64,000 nucleotides of DNA from Streptomyces sp. SAI-135 (GCF_029893805.1 NZ_JARXYP010000002.1:8122001-8186000); one strand, 5' to 3'. Numbered from the stretch's first letter, positions 18,621 to 27,434 are shown. The notes: generated by a model from the letters alone, not told the origin. A program made the numbers and translations.

Positions 18621-20054
18621 ATGTCGACAGCCCAGTCCCTGTCCTTCCCCGCGCACTTCCTCCTCGGCGCCGCGACCGCGGCCTACCAGATCGAGGGCGC
18701 CGCCGACGAGGACGGGCGCGGCCCCTCCATCTGGGACACCTACTCCCACACGCCGGGCAAGACGTGGAACGGCGACACCGGTGACGTGGCCGCCGACCAC
18801 TACCACCGCCTCGACGAGGACCTCGACCTCATGGCCTCCCTGGGCCTGAAGGCCTACCGGTTCTCCCTTGCCTGGCCGCGCATCCAGCCCACCGGCCGGG
18901 GCCCGGTCAACCCGAAGGGGCTGGACTTCTACAGCCGCCTGGTCGACGGCCTGCTCCAGCGGGACATCGCCCCGGTGGCGACCCTCTACCACTGGGACCT
19001 GCCGCAGGCCCTCGAGGACGAGGGCGGCTGGACGAGCCGCGAGACCGCCTTCGCCTTCGCCGACTACGCCCGTATCGCCGGTGAGGCCCTCGGCGACCGG
19101 GTCGCGATCTGGACCACGCTGAACGAGCCCTGGTGCTCCGCCTATCTCGGCTACGGCTCCGGAGCCCACGCCCCCGGCCGCACCGACGGGGCCGCGGCGC
19201 TGACCGCGGTCCACCACCTGAACCTCGCCCACGGGCTGGCCCTCCAGCAGCTCCGGGAGGTCACCAGCAACGACCCGCAGTACTCGGTCACCCTCAACTT
19301 CCACGTCCTGCGCGGTGAGGGGGAGGGCGCCGAGGAGGCCGTACGGCGGATCGACGCGCTGGCCAACCGCGCCTTCACCGAGCCGCTGCTGCGCGGCCAC
19401 TACCCGCAGGATCTCGTCGAGGACACCGCGGGCATCACGGACTGGTCGTTCGTCGAGGACGGCGACCTCGCCCGGATCCACCAGCCCCTGGACCTGCTCG
19501 GTGTCAACTACTACGCCACCACCAGGGTCCGGCTGTGGGACGGCGCCACGGCACGGCAGAACAACGACGGGCACAAGGACATGGGCGGCTCGCCCTGGCC
19601 CGGCTCGCCCCAGGTCGAGTTCGTCGCACAGGAGGGCCCGCACACCGCCATGGGCTGGAACATCGACCCCGACGGCCTCGAAGAGCTCCTCCTGGACCTC
19701 CACGCCCGCTTCCCGGACCAGCCGTTGGTGATCACCGAGAACGGCGCGGCCTTCGAGGACCACGTCACCACCAGCCCCGACGGCAGTCACGCCGTCCACG
19801 ACCCGGAGCGCGTCGACTACCTCCGCCGGCACTTCCTCGCCGCCCACCGGGCACTCGCCGCCGGTGTCGATCTGCGCGGGTACTTCGTGTGGTCGCTGAT
19901 GGACAACTTCGAGTGGGGTTACGGCTATTCGAAGCGCTTCGGCATCGTCCACGTCGACTACGACACCCAGCGCCGCACCCTGAAGGACAGCGCCCTGTGG
20001 TACCGGGAACTGGCCACGACGGGCAGCATCCCGCCGCCGGCGGTACCGGAGTAG
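18621..20054 (+). CDS. Beta-glucosidase, glycoside hydrolase family 1
   Basis: This 477-residue enzyme belongs to GH1. The N-terminal signature F-L-L-G-A-A-T-A-A-Y-Q-I-E-G is present. The acid/base Glu is in T-L-N-E-P near residue 172 and the nucleophile Glu in I-T-E-N-G near 375. The aglycone/sugar-binding D-N-F-E-W-G-Y near 430 is intact. There is no signal peptide, so it works in the cytoplasm on imported cellobiose-like sugars, releasing glucose. The upstream LacI gene and palindrome point to local repression. Confidence 0.95.
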   Translation: MSTAQSLSFPAHFLLGAATAAYQIEGAADEDGRGPSIWDTYSHTPGKTWNGDTGDVAADHYHRLDEDLDLMASLGLKAYRFSLAWPRIQPTGRGPVNPKGLDFYSRLVDGLLQRDIAPVATLYHWDLPQALEDEGGWTSRETAFAFADYARIAGEALGDRVAIWTTLNEPWCSAYLGYGSGAHAPGRTDGAAALTAVHHLNLAHGLALQQLREVTSNDPQYSVTLNFHVLRGEGEGAEEAVRRIDALANRAFTEPLLRGHYPQDLVEDTAGITDWSFVEDGDLARIHQPLDLLGVNYYATTRVRLWDGATARQNNDGHKDMGGSPWPGSPQVEFVAQEGPHTAMGWNIDPDGLEELLLDLHARFPDQPLVITENGAAFEDHVTTSPDGSHAVHDPERVDYLRRHFLAAHRALAAGVDLRGYFVWSLMDNFEWGYGYSKRFGIVHVDYDTQRRTLKDSALWYRELATTGSIPPPAVPE

Positions 20055-20075
20055 CCCGTACGGCGTCGGACTGAT

Positions 20076-20090
20076 GGTGATGTGTCAACC
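20076..20090. promoter_or_regulatory. Possible MarR autoregulatory site
   Basis: GGTGATGTGTCAACC lies 17 bases before the MarR start. It is an imperfect relative of the perfect palindrome found upstream of the monooxygenase gene at 20625-20638, sharing the TCAACC half-site. The similarity suggests one regulator controls both genes. Confidence 0.5.
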
Positions 20091-20107
20091 ACGTCTACAC
20101 TTTTTCC

Positions 20108-20575
20108 ATGGCTGACACAGTGCGATGGCTGACGCCCGAGGAGCAGCGCGCCTGGCGGGGTTTCGTCCGGCTGCACGAGCGGATCGGCGGACGTCTCGGA
20201 CGCAGGCTGCAGTCCGAGTCCAGGGTGTCGCCCGCCGACTTCGCCGTGCTGGTCCATCTGACGGACACCCCGGAGGGGCGGCAGCGCTACCAGGACCTGG
20301 CCCGGGCCCTGGAGTGGGAGAAGAGCCGGATGTCCCACCACATCGCCAGGATGGCGGGGCGGGGCCTGGTGGTCCGGGAGGAGTGCGCCGAGGACGCGCG
20401 CGGCGCGTTCGTGGTCGTCACGGACGCCGGCCGGGCGGCCATCGAGGCGGCGGCCCCGCGTCATGTCGAGGCCGTGCGTGAACTGTTCCTCGACCACGTC
20501 ACGCCGGCCGAACTGCGGGTCCTGGCCCAGATCTCCGAGCGCGTGCTCGGCAGGCTGGACGAGGACCCGGCCTGA
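20108..20575 (+). CDS. MarR-family transcriptional regulator
   Basis: The protein is 155 residues, a normal MarR size. The winged helix-turn-helix spans about residues 45-100 (D-F-A-V-L-V-H-L, then Y-Q-D-L-A-R-A-L-E-W-E-K-S-R-M-S-H-H). The wing contains E-D-A-R-G-A, the common D-x-R-G-x motif. It is followed 83 bases later by the luciferase-like monooxygenase, whose promoter region holds a perfect palindrome. The probable role is a repressor that responds to a small lipophilic compound or oxidant. Confidence 0.9.
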   Translation: MADTVRWLTPEEQRAWRGFVRLHERIGGRLGRRLQSESRVSPADFAVLVHLTDTPEGRQRYQDLARALEWEKSRMSHHIARMAGRGLVVREECAEDARGAFVVVTDAGRAAIEAAAPRHVEAVRELFLDHVTPAELRVLAQISERVLGRLDEDPA

Positions 20576-20620
20576 CCGGCCGGGAGCGGAATAGCCGGAG
20601 GAGGGCCTGTGTTGCAGGGC

Positions 20621-20638
20621 TATAGTTGATGCATCAAC
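20621..20638 (+). promoter_or_regulatory. TATAGT -10-like element overlapping palindrome GTTGATGCATCAAC
   Basis: The perfect 14-bp palindrome is at 20625-20638 and overlaps TATAGT at 20621-20626, 20 bases before the monooxygenase ATG. This arrangement fits direct repression by the upstream MarR protein. No good -35 was seen. Confidence 0.65.
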
Positions 20639-20658
20639 CACCAGGAAGGGTGAGGGCG

Positions 20659-21765
20659 ATGCAGTTCGGCATCTTCACCGTCGGTGACGTGGCGACCGAC
20701 CCGCACACGGGTCGGACGCCGACCGAGCACGAGCGGATCAAGGCCATGGTCGCGATCGCGCGGAAGGCCGAGGAGGTCGGGCTCGACGTCTTCGCGACCG
20801 GTGAGCACCACAACCGGCCGTTCGTGCCCTCGTCGCCCACGACCCTGCTCGCTCACGTCGCCGCGCGCACCGAGCGCATCATCCTGTCGACCTCGACCAC
20901 GCTGATCACCACGAACGACCCGGTGAAGATCGCCGAGGACTACGCGATGCTCCAGCACCTGGCCGACGGCCGGGTGGACCTGATGACGGGCCGCGGCAAC
21001 ACCGGGCCGGTCTACCCCTGGTTCGGCAAGGACATCCGGGACGGCATCGGCCTCGCCATCGAGAACTACGCCCTGCTGCGCCGGCTGTGGCGCGAGGACG
21101 TCGTGAACTGGGAGGGCAAGTTCCGCACGCCGCTCCAGGGGTTCACCTCGACGCCCCGCCCGCTGGACGGCATACCGCCGTTCGTCTGGCACGGCTCCAT
21201 CCGCTCGCCGGAGATCGCCGAGCAGGCCGCCTACTACGGCGACGGCTTCTTCCACAACAACATCTTCTGGCCCAGGGAACACACCGGGAAGCTGATCGAC
21301 CTGTACCGGGAGCGGTACGCGCACCACGGCCACGGCACGCCCGAGCAGGCCATCGTGGGACTCGGCGGCCAGGTCTACATGCGCCCCAACTCCCAGGACG
21401 CGATCCGTGAGTTCCGCCCGGTCTTCGACCACTCGCCGGTGATGGGAGGCGGGATGCCGATGGAGGAGTACATGGAGCAGACCCCGCTGACCGTCGGCAC
21501 TCCGGAACAGGTCGTCGAGAAGACGCTCAGCTTCCGCGAGTACGCCGGCGACTACCAGCGCCAGCTGTTCGTCGTGGACGGCGGTGGCATTCCGCTGAAG
21601 ACGGCGCTCGAACAGATCGACATGCTGGGCGAGCAGGTCGTACCGGTGCTGCGCGAGGAGTTCGCCAGGAACCGCCCGGCCGGCGTGCCCGACGCCCCCA
21701 CCCATGCCTCCCTGCTCGCCGCCCACGAGGCGGAGCGGGCCGGGAGCGTCGAACCGGCGGTCTGA
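20659..21765 (+). CDS. Luciferase-like FMN-dependent monooxygenase (CE1758-like group)
   Basis: This 368-residue protein has the bacterial luciferase TIM barrel: M-Q-F-G-I-F-T-V-G-D-V at the start, A-T-G-E-H-H near residue 45, the S-T-S-T-T-L strand near 75 and an L-M-T-G-R-G-N loop near 113. The N-terminus resembles the actinobacterial CE1758-type group. It should use reduced flavin to oxidise or reduce a small substrate that is not known. The start at 20659 lies just past the operator; a TTG at 20626 in the operator is rejected. A TPR gene follows 30 bases later, so the two probably form an operon under the MarR gene. Confidence 0.85.
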   Translation: MQFGIFTVGDVATDPHTGRTPTEHERIKAMVAIARKAEEVGLDVFATGEHHNRPFVPSSPTTLLAHVAARTERIILSTSTTLITTNDPVKIAEDYAMLQHLADGRVDLMTGRGNTGPVYPWFGKDIRDGIGLAIENYALLRRLWREDVVNWEGKFRTPLQGFTSTPRPLDGIPPFVWHGSIRSPEIAEQAAYYGDGFFHNNIFWPREHTGKLIDLYRERYAHHGHGTPEQAIVGLGGQVYMRPNSQDAIREFRPVFDHSPVMGGGMPMEEYMEQTPLTVGTPEQVVEKTLSFREYAGDYQRQLFVVDGGGIPLKTALEQIDMLGEQVVPVLREEFARNRPAGVPDAPTHASLLAAHEAERAGSVEPAV

Positions 21766-21795
21766 CCGTCCGCACCCCGGAAACGGAGAGGAATC

Positions 21796-22227
21796 ATGAC
21801 CGACAACCTCAACGCCTACGCGGCCACCGGCGGCGTGGCGCCCGACCGCTGGGCCAGCGCGCTGCACCTGTTCGACAACGGCGTCGGAGTGCCGCGCGAG
21901 GAGAGCACCGTCGAGCGCTGGGAGCGGGCCCGGCTGCTGTTCGAGGCGCGGGACTACAGCGCCGCCGCGAAGCTCCTCGCCGTCGTCGTCGAGGAGGCCC
22001 CGGAACAGACCGGACCCCGGCTGCTGCTGGCCCGCGCGTACTACCACTCCGCCCAACTCAAGCGCGCCGAGGACCAGTTGCGTGTGATCGTCGAGCACGA
22101 TCCGGTGGAGCACTACGCCCACCTGATGCTGGGACGCACGCTCCAGCGCCAGGGCCGCCGGGAGGAAGCGGAGCCCTGGCTGCGGATGGCCGGCGCCTTC
22201 GTGGGGGAGTTCCCGGACGACGAGTGA
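21796..22227 (+). CDS. Tetratricopeptide-repeat protein
   Basis: This 143-residue protein has about two to three TPR-like helix pairs between residues 40 and 135. Examples are A-R-L-L-F-E-A-R-D-Y-S-A-A-A-K-L-L and L-L-L-A-R-A-Y-Y-H-S-A-Q-L-K-R-A-E. There is no signal or membrane segment. It begins 30 bases after the monooxygenase stop with AGAGGA before its ATG, and its stop is followed at once by a strong terminator. It probably serves as a small protein-interaction partner in the same operon; the partner is unknown. Confidence 0.85.
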   Translation: MTDNLNAYAATGGVAPDRWASALHLFDNGVGVPREESTVERWERARLLFEARDYSAAAKLLAVVVEEAPEQTGPRLLLARAYYHSAQLKRAEDQLRVIVEHDPVEHYAHLMLGRTLQRQGRREEAEPWLRMAGAFVGEFPDDE

Positions 22228-22232
22228 GCGGC

Positions 22233-22270
22233 CCCCGGTCGGCGTGCACGAGCGGGCACGCCGACCGGGG
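22233..22270 (+). terminator. Strong intrinsic terminator after the TPR gene
   Basis: A perfect 15-bp stem pairs 22233-22247 (CCCCGGTCGGCGTGC) with 22256-22270 around an 8-base loop. It begins six bases after the TPR stop and closes the MarR/monooxygenase/TPR transcription unit. Confidence 0.85.
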
Positions 22271-22325
22271 CTCTCCCGGTTCGGGGGGCGTAAACGGGTT
22301 GCCCGTGGGCGAGAGCGCGGGTGCA

Positions 22326-23426
22326 ATGTCCTGCATGATCACCCAGGTGCGTCCGGCGCAGCCGGTCCGGATCGGCGTTCTCGTCCCCCTGACGCGGCCC
22401 GGTTGGGTCGAGGCGGGCCGGCACCTGCTGGCGGGCCTGGAGTTGGCCGCCGCCGAGGTCAATGGCGCCGGTGGGATCGGCGGACGCCCCCTCGAACTGC
22501 TGGTCCGGGATACCGCGGCCGATCCGCAGCGGGCGACGGCGGCCGTGGAGGAACTGGCCGAACTGGGCGTGGCCGCGCTGGCGGGCGAGTACCACAGCGT
22601 CGTCGCCCGCGCCGCGGCCGCCAGAGCCGACGCCCTCCGGGTGCCGTTCCTCTGCTCGTCCGCCGTTCTCGACGCGTTGACCGACCAGCCGACCGAATGG
22701 GTTGCGCGGCTCCCTCCGCCGCAGTCCCACGGCTGGCGCGTCTACGCGGACTTCCTCCTCGCGGCGGGCCACCGCCGTATCGCCGTGGCGAGCGAACCTA
22801 GCGTCTACTGGGCTGCGGGGACCCGCATCCTGCACGACGATCTCGCACCACGCGGCGGCACGGTCATCGAACTCGACGCACGGGCACTGACTCCCGAGGC
22901 CGTGTGCGACCGGCTCGTCGGCCGACGCGCCACGGCCCTGCTGCTCCTGACCGGCTTCCCGGAGCCGGCCGTGCCGATCGTCAGGTCCGTCCGCCGCGAC
23001 CCGCGCCTCGCCGACCTCATGATCGGCGCTCCGGCCGGACAACCCGAGTTCGCGCGGTGGGCGGCGTCGCTGGGGGACGACGGCACCGCGGTCCCGTTCC
23101 TGCGCTATCTGCCCGAGCGTCTCGGTCCACTCGGTGCACGGGTCGACAGGGCCCTCGGCGAGCGGCTGGGCGCGGCGCCCTCCTTCGTGGCCTTCGAGGG
23201 CTACGACACGATCGCCGTCCTCGCCGACGTGCTGCGCGCGCACGGCACGGACCGGGCGGACATCGCCGCGGCCTGGCCGCGCGTGGCGGTCGAGGGCACC
23301 CGCGGGCTGATCCGCTTCTCCCGCACGCCCGGCATCAGTGTCTGGCAGTGGGACCGGGCGCCGGTCCGCGTCGTCGACCGGGATCCCGAGGAACCGGGCC
23401 GCTTCCGGATCCGGCACGCCGAGTGA
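22326..23426 (+). CDS. Stand-alone ANF/Leu-Ile-Val-type ligand-binding protein without export signal
   Basis: This 366-residue protein has the type I periplasmic-binding fold of branched-chain amino-acid receptors. It begins I-G-V-L-V-P-L-T-R-P-G, has A-G-L-E-L-A-A-A-E-V-N-G-A-G-G-I-G-G-R-P-L near residue 40, and a late F-E-G-Y-D-T-I near 285. It lacks a lipobox or signal peptide, and no permease or ATPase genes adjoin it. It may therefore be a cytoplasmic ligand sensor, like AmiC-type proteins, or an orphan relic. ATG 22326 and ATG 22335 are both possible starts with poor ribosome sites. The terminator at 22233-22270 separates it from the operon before it. Confidence 0.75.
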   Translation: MSCMITQVRPAQPVRIGVLVPLTRPGWVEAGRHLLAGLELAAAEVNGAGGIGGRPLELLVRDTAADPQRATAAVEELAELGVAALAGEYHSVVARAAAARADALRVPFLCSSAVLDALTDQPTEWVARLPPPQSHGWRVYADFLLAAGHRRIAVASEPSVYWAAGTRILHDDLAPRGGTVIELDARALTPEAVCDRLVGRRATALLLLTGFPEPAVPIVRSVRRDPRLADLMIGAPAGQPEFARWAASLGDDGTAVPFLRYLPERLGPLGARVDRALGERLGAAPSFVAFEGYDTIAVLADVLRAHGTDRADIAAAWPRVAVEGTRGLIRFSRTPGISVWQWDRAPVRVVDRDPEEPGRFRIRHAE

Positions 23427-23435
23427 GGCGCAGGA

Positions 23436-23789
23436 TCAGGCGGGCTGCCACAGCTCGATGCGACGACCCTCCGGGTCGGTGACCCAGCCGAAGCGACCGA
23501 CACCCTCCATGTCCTGAATCTCCTCGTCGACGTCCGCCCCGGCTGCGCGCAGCTGCGCGAGCATCGCGTCCAGGTCGCGGACCCGGAAGTTGAGCATGGT
23601 CTGCTGGTCGCGGGACCCGAAGTAGTCGGTCCCGGACTCGAACGCCGCGAACACCGTGGGTCCGGCTTCCTGCCGCCACAGGCCGTTCTCGTCGGCGTCC
23701 AGCCCCAGATGGTCGCGGTACCACGCGCTCAGGGCCGCGGGGTCGGCCGCCCTGAGGAAATAGCCGCCGATGCCGAGCACTCGTTCCAT
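23436..23789 (-). CDS. VOC/glyoxalase-superfamily protein
   Basis: This 117-residue protein has one pair of VOC modules: G-I-G-G-Y-F-L-R-A-A-D near the start, L-N-F-R-V-R-D-L-D in the middle and W-V-T-D-P-E-G-R-R-I-E-L-W-Q-P at the end, with the typical terminal Glu metal ligand. The ATG at 23787-23789 is chosen because GCAGG sits about 9 bases before it. Longer in-frame starts reach into sequence next to a flavohemoprotein remnant. It is convergent with the ligand-binding gene, 9 bases away. Its function is unknown. Confidence 0.8.
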   Translation of the reverse strand: MERVLGIGGYFLRAADPAALSAWYRDHLGLDADENGLWRQEAGPTVFAAFESGTDYFGSRDQQTMLNFRVRDLDAMLAQLRAAGADVDEEIQDMEGVGRFGWVTDPEGRRIELWQPA

Positions 23790-23906
23790 GCCGGCCATCC
23801 TGCCAGGCGGCCGGCCCGGTGGCCCGGCACACGCTTCCCCGGGGTCTCCGGCGGCGAAGGCCAGGTACCGGCGCCGTACGACGTCGGCGGCCACGGTCCC
23901 AGTCCT

Positions 23907-24191
23907 CTACTCGGTGCCCAGCCAGAGGTCGGGGCCGAACACCTCGTAGTGGACGGCGTGCGCCGGCAGGCCGAGTGCGGTGACGTCGGTGCGGCCGACG
24001 GTCGCCTCCCGGCTGCTCTCGCCCAACTCCTCGCACCACAGGTGCAGTCGGGCGTTGGGGAGGGCCTCGACGAGTCGGCGCTGTTCCTCGTGGTGGGCGT
24101 GGTCGGCCGGGGTGCGCTCGGCGTGCAGCACCGTCACCGGGCGGGCCGGGTCGGTGGCGGCCAGGTGGTGGAGCATGGACAGCATCGGGGT
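23907..24191 (-). pseudogene. Remnant of flavohemoprotein (nitric oxide dioxygenase) C-terminal NAD domain
   Basis: About 94 codons remain. They begin at the T-P of the usual G-x-G-I-T-P-M-L-S-M motif of the flavohemoprotein NAD-binding domain and continue with R-P-V-T-V-L-H-A-E-R. The final H-Y-E-V-F-G-P-D-L-W-L-G is the family's C-terminus. The globin and FAD domains are missing. The segment that normally holds C-G-P-x-x-F-M and the following helix is also deleted, since T-A-L-G-L-P-A-H-A-V joins directly to H-Y-E-V-F-G. The region upstream (24190-24230) is AT-richer than its surroundings and marks the break. The fragment is almost certainly nonfunctional. Confidence 0.75.
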
Positions 24192-24218
24192 ATTTAAGAG
24201 AGTCGATGCGCGTGCGAA

Positions 24219-25199
24219 CTACGTCACAGGCGCCCGCTCGTCCAGGAGACCCTCGCCGCGCAGGTCGTCCCACAGCCCGGCCGGGATCTCCGCACCGAAC
24301 GCCGCCATGTTGCGACGCACCTCCTCCGCCGTGCGCATGCCGACGACGATGCCCGCGACCGCCGGGTGCCGGAGCGGGAACGCCATCGCCAGTTCGGGGA
24401 GGGTCACGCCGTGGGCCTCGCAGACGTCGGCGATGCGGTGCGCGCGGTCCAGCAACCGCGGTGCGGCGGGTGCGTAGTCGAAGGTGGCACCCTCCGTCGG
24501 ACGGGCCGTGGCCAGAAGGCCGGAGTTGAAGACCGACGCGGCGAGGACCGAGACACCGCGGTCCATGCAGGCGGGCAGGAGTTCGTCCAGCGCGCTGTGG
24601 TCCAGGAGCGTGTAGCGGCCGGACAGCATCACCACGTCGACGTCCGCCTCCCTGACCAGCCGGGTCAGTCTGCCCGGGTCGTACATCCCGGCGCCGATGG
24701 CCCCCACCACGCCCTGGGCGCGCAGTTCGGCCAGGGCCGGGTAGCCGTCGCGCAGGGCGTCCTCGAAGCGCTCCTCCGCGTCGTGCAGGAACAGCACGTC
24801 GACACGGTCCACGCCCATCCGCTCCAGCGAGTCCGCCACGCTGCGCAGCACGCCGTCCCGCGTGAAGTCCCACACCCTGCGGTGGGTGGCCGGCACGGCG
24901 AAGCTCTCGTCCATGCGGCCCGCCGAGTCCTGCGGGACCAGCAGCCGGCCGACCTTGGTCGACAGGGTGAACTCCTCGCGCGGCCTGCCCCGGAGCAGGT
25001 CGCCGGTGCGGCGCTCGGAGTGGCCGATGCCGTAGTGCGGGGAGGTGTCGAAGTAGCGGATCCCGCCGTCCCAGGCCGCCTGCAGGGCGGCCGCGGCCGT
25101 CTCGTCGTCCAGTGGTGCGAAGAGCCCGCCGAGCGGACCGCCCCCGAAGCCCAGCTCCGTGACGTGCACTTCGGTCCTGCCGAGCCGGTTTCGCCGCAT
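24219..25199 (-). CDS. Aldo/keto reductase (aldose dehydrogenase-like)
   Basis: This 326-residue protein is an AKR TIM barrel. The catalytic Tyr is seen in D-T-S-P-H-Y-G-I-G-H-S-E near residue 55, the Lys in S-T-K-V-G-R near 83, and the active-site His in L-F-L-H-D near 140. It resembles the L-fucose/D-threo-aldose dehydrogenase group, which oxidises aldoses with NAD(P), but general aldehyde or ketone reduction is also possible. The ATG at 25197-25199 has GAGGGG 8 bases upstream and is better than the longer frame from 25265. It is transcribed in the same direction as the sensor gene upstream, 87 bases away. Confidence 0.87.
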   Translation of the reverse strand: MRRNRLGRTEVHVTELGFGGGPLGGLFAPLDDETAAAALQAAWDGGIRYFDTSPHYGIGHSERRTGDLLRGRPREEFTLSTKVGRLLVPQDSAGRMDESFAVPATHRRVWDFTRDGVLRSVADSLERMGVDRVDVLFLHDAEERFEDALRDGYPALAELRAQGVVGAIGAGMYDPGRLTRLVREADVDVVMLSGRYTLLDHSALDELLPACMDRGVSVLAASVFNSGLLATARPTEGATFDYAPAAPRLLDRAHRIADVCEAHGVTLPELAMAFPLRHPAVAGIVVGMRTAEEVRRNMAAFGAEIPAGLWDDLRGEGLLDERAPVT

Positions 25200-25286
25200 C
25201 CGTCGTTCCCCTCGTGTGGTCGACACCGAGCGATCATCCTGCCGTGGCAGGAGCAGTCGGGCCAAGATGATTTACCGACGGGTGCC

Positions 25287-27434
25287 CTACCTGTCGTTCC
25301 AGGCCTCGTGACCGAGCGCGGTGACCCCGGGGCGGGCCGGGTCGGTGAAGGCCGCCAGGGCCATGGTGTCGGTGTCGGACTCCGCCGCCGTTCCCCGGTA
25401 GGTGATCGTGTCCGGGAGCATCGCCAGGGCCGTGGTGCCCTGTCCCGCCTCGGACGGGCGGAGCTGGACGCGGATGCCGTGCCGGTCCGCGAGCCGGCCC
25501 ACCACGTACAGGCCCATGCGCTGGGAGATCGCCGCGTCCACGGTGGGCGGGTCGGCCAGGTGGTGGTTGATGTCGGCCAGTTCCTCCGCCGGCAGCCCGA
25601 TGCCCCGGTCATGGATCTCGACCATGATCCGGCCGTCCGGCAGCCTCGCCGCCGTGACCAGGACGCGGGACTGCGGCGGCGAGAACGTCGTCGCGTTCTC
25701 CAGGAGCTCGGCCAGCAGGTGCACCAGGTCGGTCACGGCGCGGCCGTGGATCTCGGCCTCCGGAACCCCCGACAGATCGACCCGCTCGTACTGCTCGACC
25801 TCCGAGGCCGCCGCGCGGATCACGTCGACCAGGGGCAGCGGCTGGTCCCACTGCTGGGCGGGGGTCTCGCCGCCGAGCACGAGGAGGTTCTCGCCGTTGC
25901 GGCGCACACGGGTGGCGAGGTGGTCCAGTCTGAAGAGGTTCTCCAGCTGGTCGGGATCGGCCTCCGTGCCCTCGAGGCTGGTGATCAGGGCGAGTTGACG
26001 CTCGATCAGCGACTGGTTGCGGCGGGCCAGGTTGCTGAAGATCGTGTTGATGTTGGCGCGCAGCAGGGCCTGTTCGGCGGCGAGCCGGACGGCCTCGCGG
26101 TGCACGTGGTCGAAGGCGCGGGCGACCTCGCCGATCTCGTCCGTGCTGGTGATCGGGATCGGCGTCACCCGGGCGTCGACCCGCCCCGGAATGGTCCGGG
26201 TGAGCTGGGTCAGCAGAGCGGGGAGGCGCTGCCCGGCGATCTCGTGGGCCGAGGCGCTCAGCCGGCGCATGCTGCCGCTCATGGTCCGGGCCACCCAGGC
26301 GGCGAGCAGGAAGGCGGCGAGGACCGAGGCGAGGACCAGCGCGGCGTTGACGACGGCGTCGTTGCGGGCGTCGTCGGCGATGGTGTGGGCGTCCGCCAGG
26401 GCGCTGTCGGTGAGGTACACCTCCACATCGCGGTACGCGTCGAAACCGAGGGTGGAGGCGGCGAAGAACGTCTCGGCCGTGATGCCCTGCGCAGCGAGTT
26501 GTGCGGCCGACTTGCCCGAGGCGATCTCGCCGGTCATCTTGTCCAGGCTCGGCGGGGCCACGAACGTCCTGCCCGCCGCCTGGGCCTGCGTCCGGGCCGC
26601 GGCGGCCTGATCCCGGCCCTGCTTCTCCGCGTCGGACAGGGCCTTGCGCAACCGGGCCAGGTCCGCGGCGGTACCGGCGCCGGCGTACTCCTGGAGCGCA
26701 ACCTTCTCAAGGTGGACGTAGGAGCTGAACGAGCCGAGCTGGGCCTGGAGTTCGCCGGGAGCGAGCTTGTCGCGGTCCTCGACCAGGAGGTGGGTGCCGA
26801 TCGACCGGATCAGGGACTCGGCGGCCTGGGTGAGGGAGACGGCGTAGAGGGTGCGGCCGAAGCTGGCCTGGTTGCTGCTGCCGAAGCCGAGCTCGTTGGA
26901 GATCTCCATGAGGGGGTGCTGGACGGCGTGGTAGCTCTCCTCGGTCTGCACGCCGGTCAGCCGGTCGGTGAAGGCGTTCGCGCGCACGGAGGCGAGCTGC
27001 TTCTCGCCGGTGCGGACGAGTTCGACGCGGCGCAGCAGTCCGGCGGTCCGCGGCATCCGCTCCACCGCCTCGTCGAACCTCCTCGCGTCCGCGTCGGTGA
27101 CGGCGCGGGCCTTCGCGACCGTGCTCGACGTGCGGTCGCCCTTGACCAGGGGGATGACCGAGACGTCTCGCTCGTCGATGGCGTCGCTCGCGTACTTGTT
27201 GGCCGCCTGGACCAGTTCCGCCACCCGGACCGCGTCGTCGGCGTCCTGCCAGGTGTCCACCGAACGCTTGACGCGCAGGCCGCCGAGGACGAGGGCCACG
27301 ATCACCGGGATCAGGAGGACGGCCTGGAGTTTCCCGGCCATGCGCCAGTTGCGGGTTCCCCAGCCCCGGCGGGCGGCGGTCGGTGCGTTCGACAAGATGG
27401 CCTCACGGTTCTGGTGCGTCTCGCGTCCCTGCAC
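25287..27434 (-). CDS. CvnA-like sensor histidine kinase with nitrate/nitrite-sensing ectodomain
   Basis: This 715-residue protein has a first membrane helix near residues 36-52. A roughly 300-residue extracellular helical domain of the nitrate- and nitrite-sensing type follows, then a second helix near 360-380. After this come a HAMP-like segment, a phosphoacceptor-like region (L-E-N-L-F-R-L-D-H-L-A-T-R) near 510, and an HATPase domain with E-L-L-E-N-A-T and D-R-G-I-G-L. In Streptomyces such kinases head the conservon operons with cvnB, cvnC and cvnD. None of these partners is present here. The frame begins at GTG 27434; a TTG at 27395 has a better ribosome site (GAGG). Confidence 0.85.
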   Translation of the reverse strand: MQGRETHQNREAILSNAPTAARRGWGTRNWRMAGKLQAVLLIPVIVALVLGGLRVKRSVDTWQDADDAVRVAELVQAANKYASDAIDERDVSVIPLVKGDRTSSTVAKARAVTDADARRFDEAVERMPRTAGLLRRVELVRTGEKQLASVRANAFTDRLTGVQTEESYHAVQHPLMEISNELGFGSSNQASFGRTLYAVSLTQAAESLIRSIGTHLLVEDRDKLAPGELQAQLGSFSSYVHLEKVALQEYAGAGTAADLARLRKALSDAEKQGRDQAAAARTQAQAAGRTFVAPPSLDKMTGEIASGKSAAQLAAQGITAETFFAASTLGFDAYRDVEVYLTDSALADAHTIADDARNDAVVNAALVLASVLAAFLLAAWVARTMSGSMRRLSASAHEIAGQRLPALLTQLTRTIPGRVDARVTPIPITSTDEIGEVARAFDHVHREAVRLAAEQALLRANINTIFSNLARRNQSLIERQLALITSLEGTEADPDQLENLFRLDHLATRVRRNGENLLVLGGETPAQQWDQPLPLVDVIRAAASEVEQYERVDLSGVPEAEIHGRAVTDLVHLLAELLENATTFSPPQSRVLVTAARLPDGRIMVEIHDRGIGLPAEELADINHHLADPPTVDAAISQRMGLYVVGRLADRHGIRVQLRPSEAGQGTTALAMLPDTITYRGTAAESDTDTMALAAFTDPARPGVTALGHEAWNDR

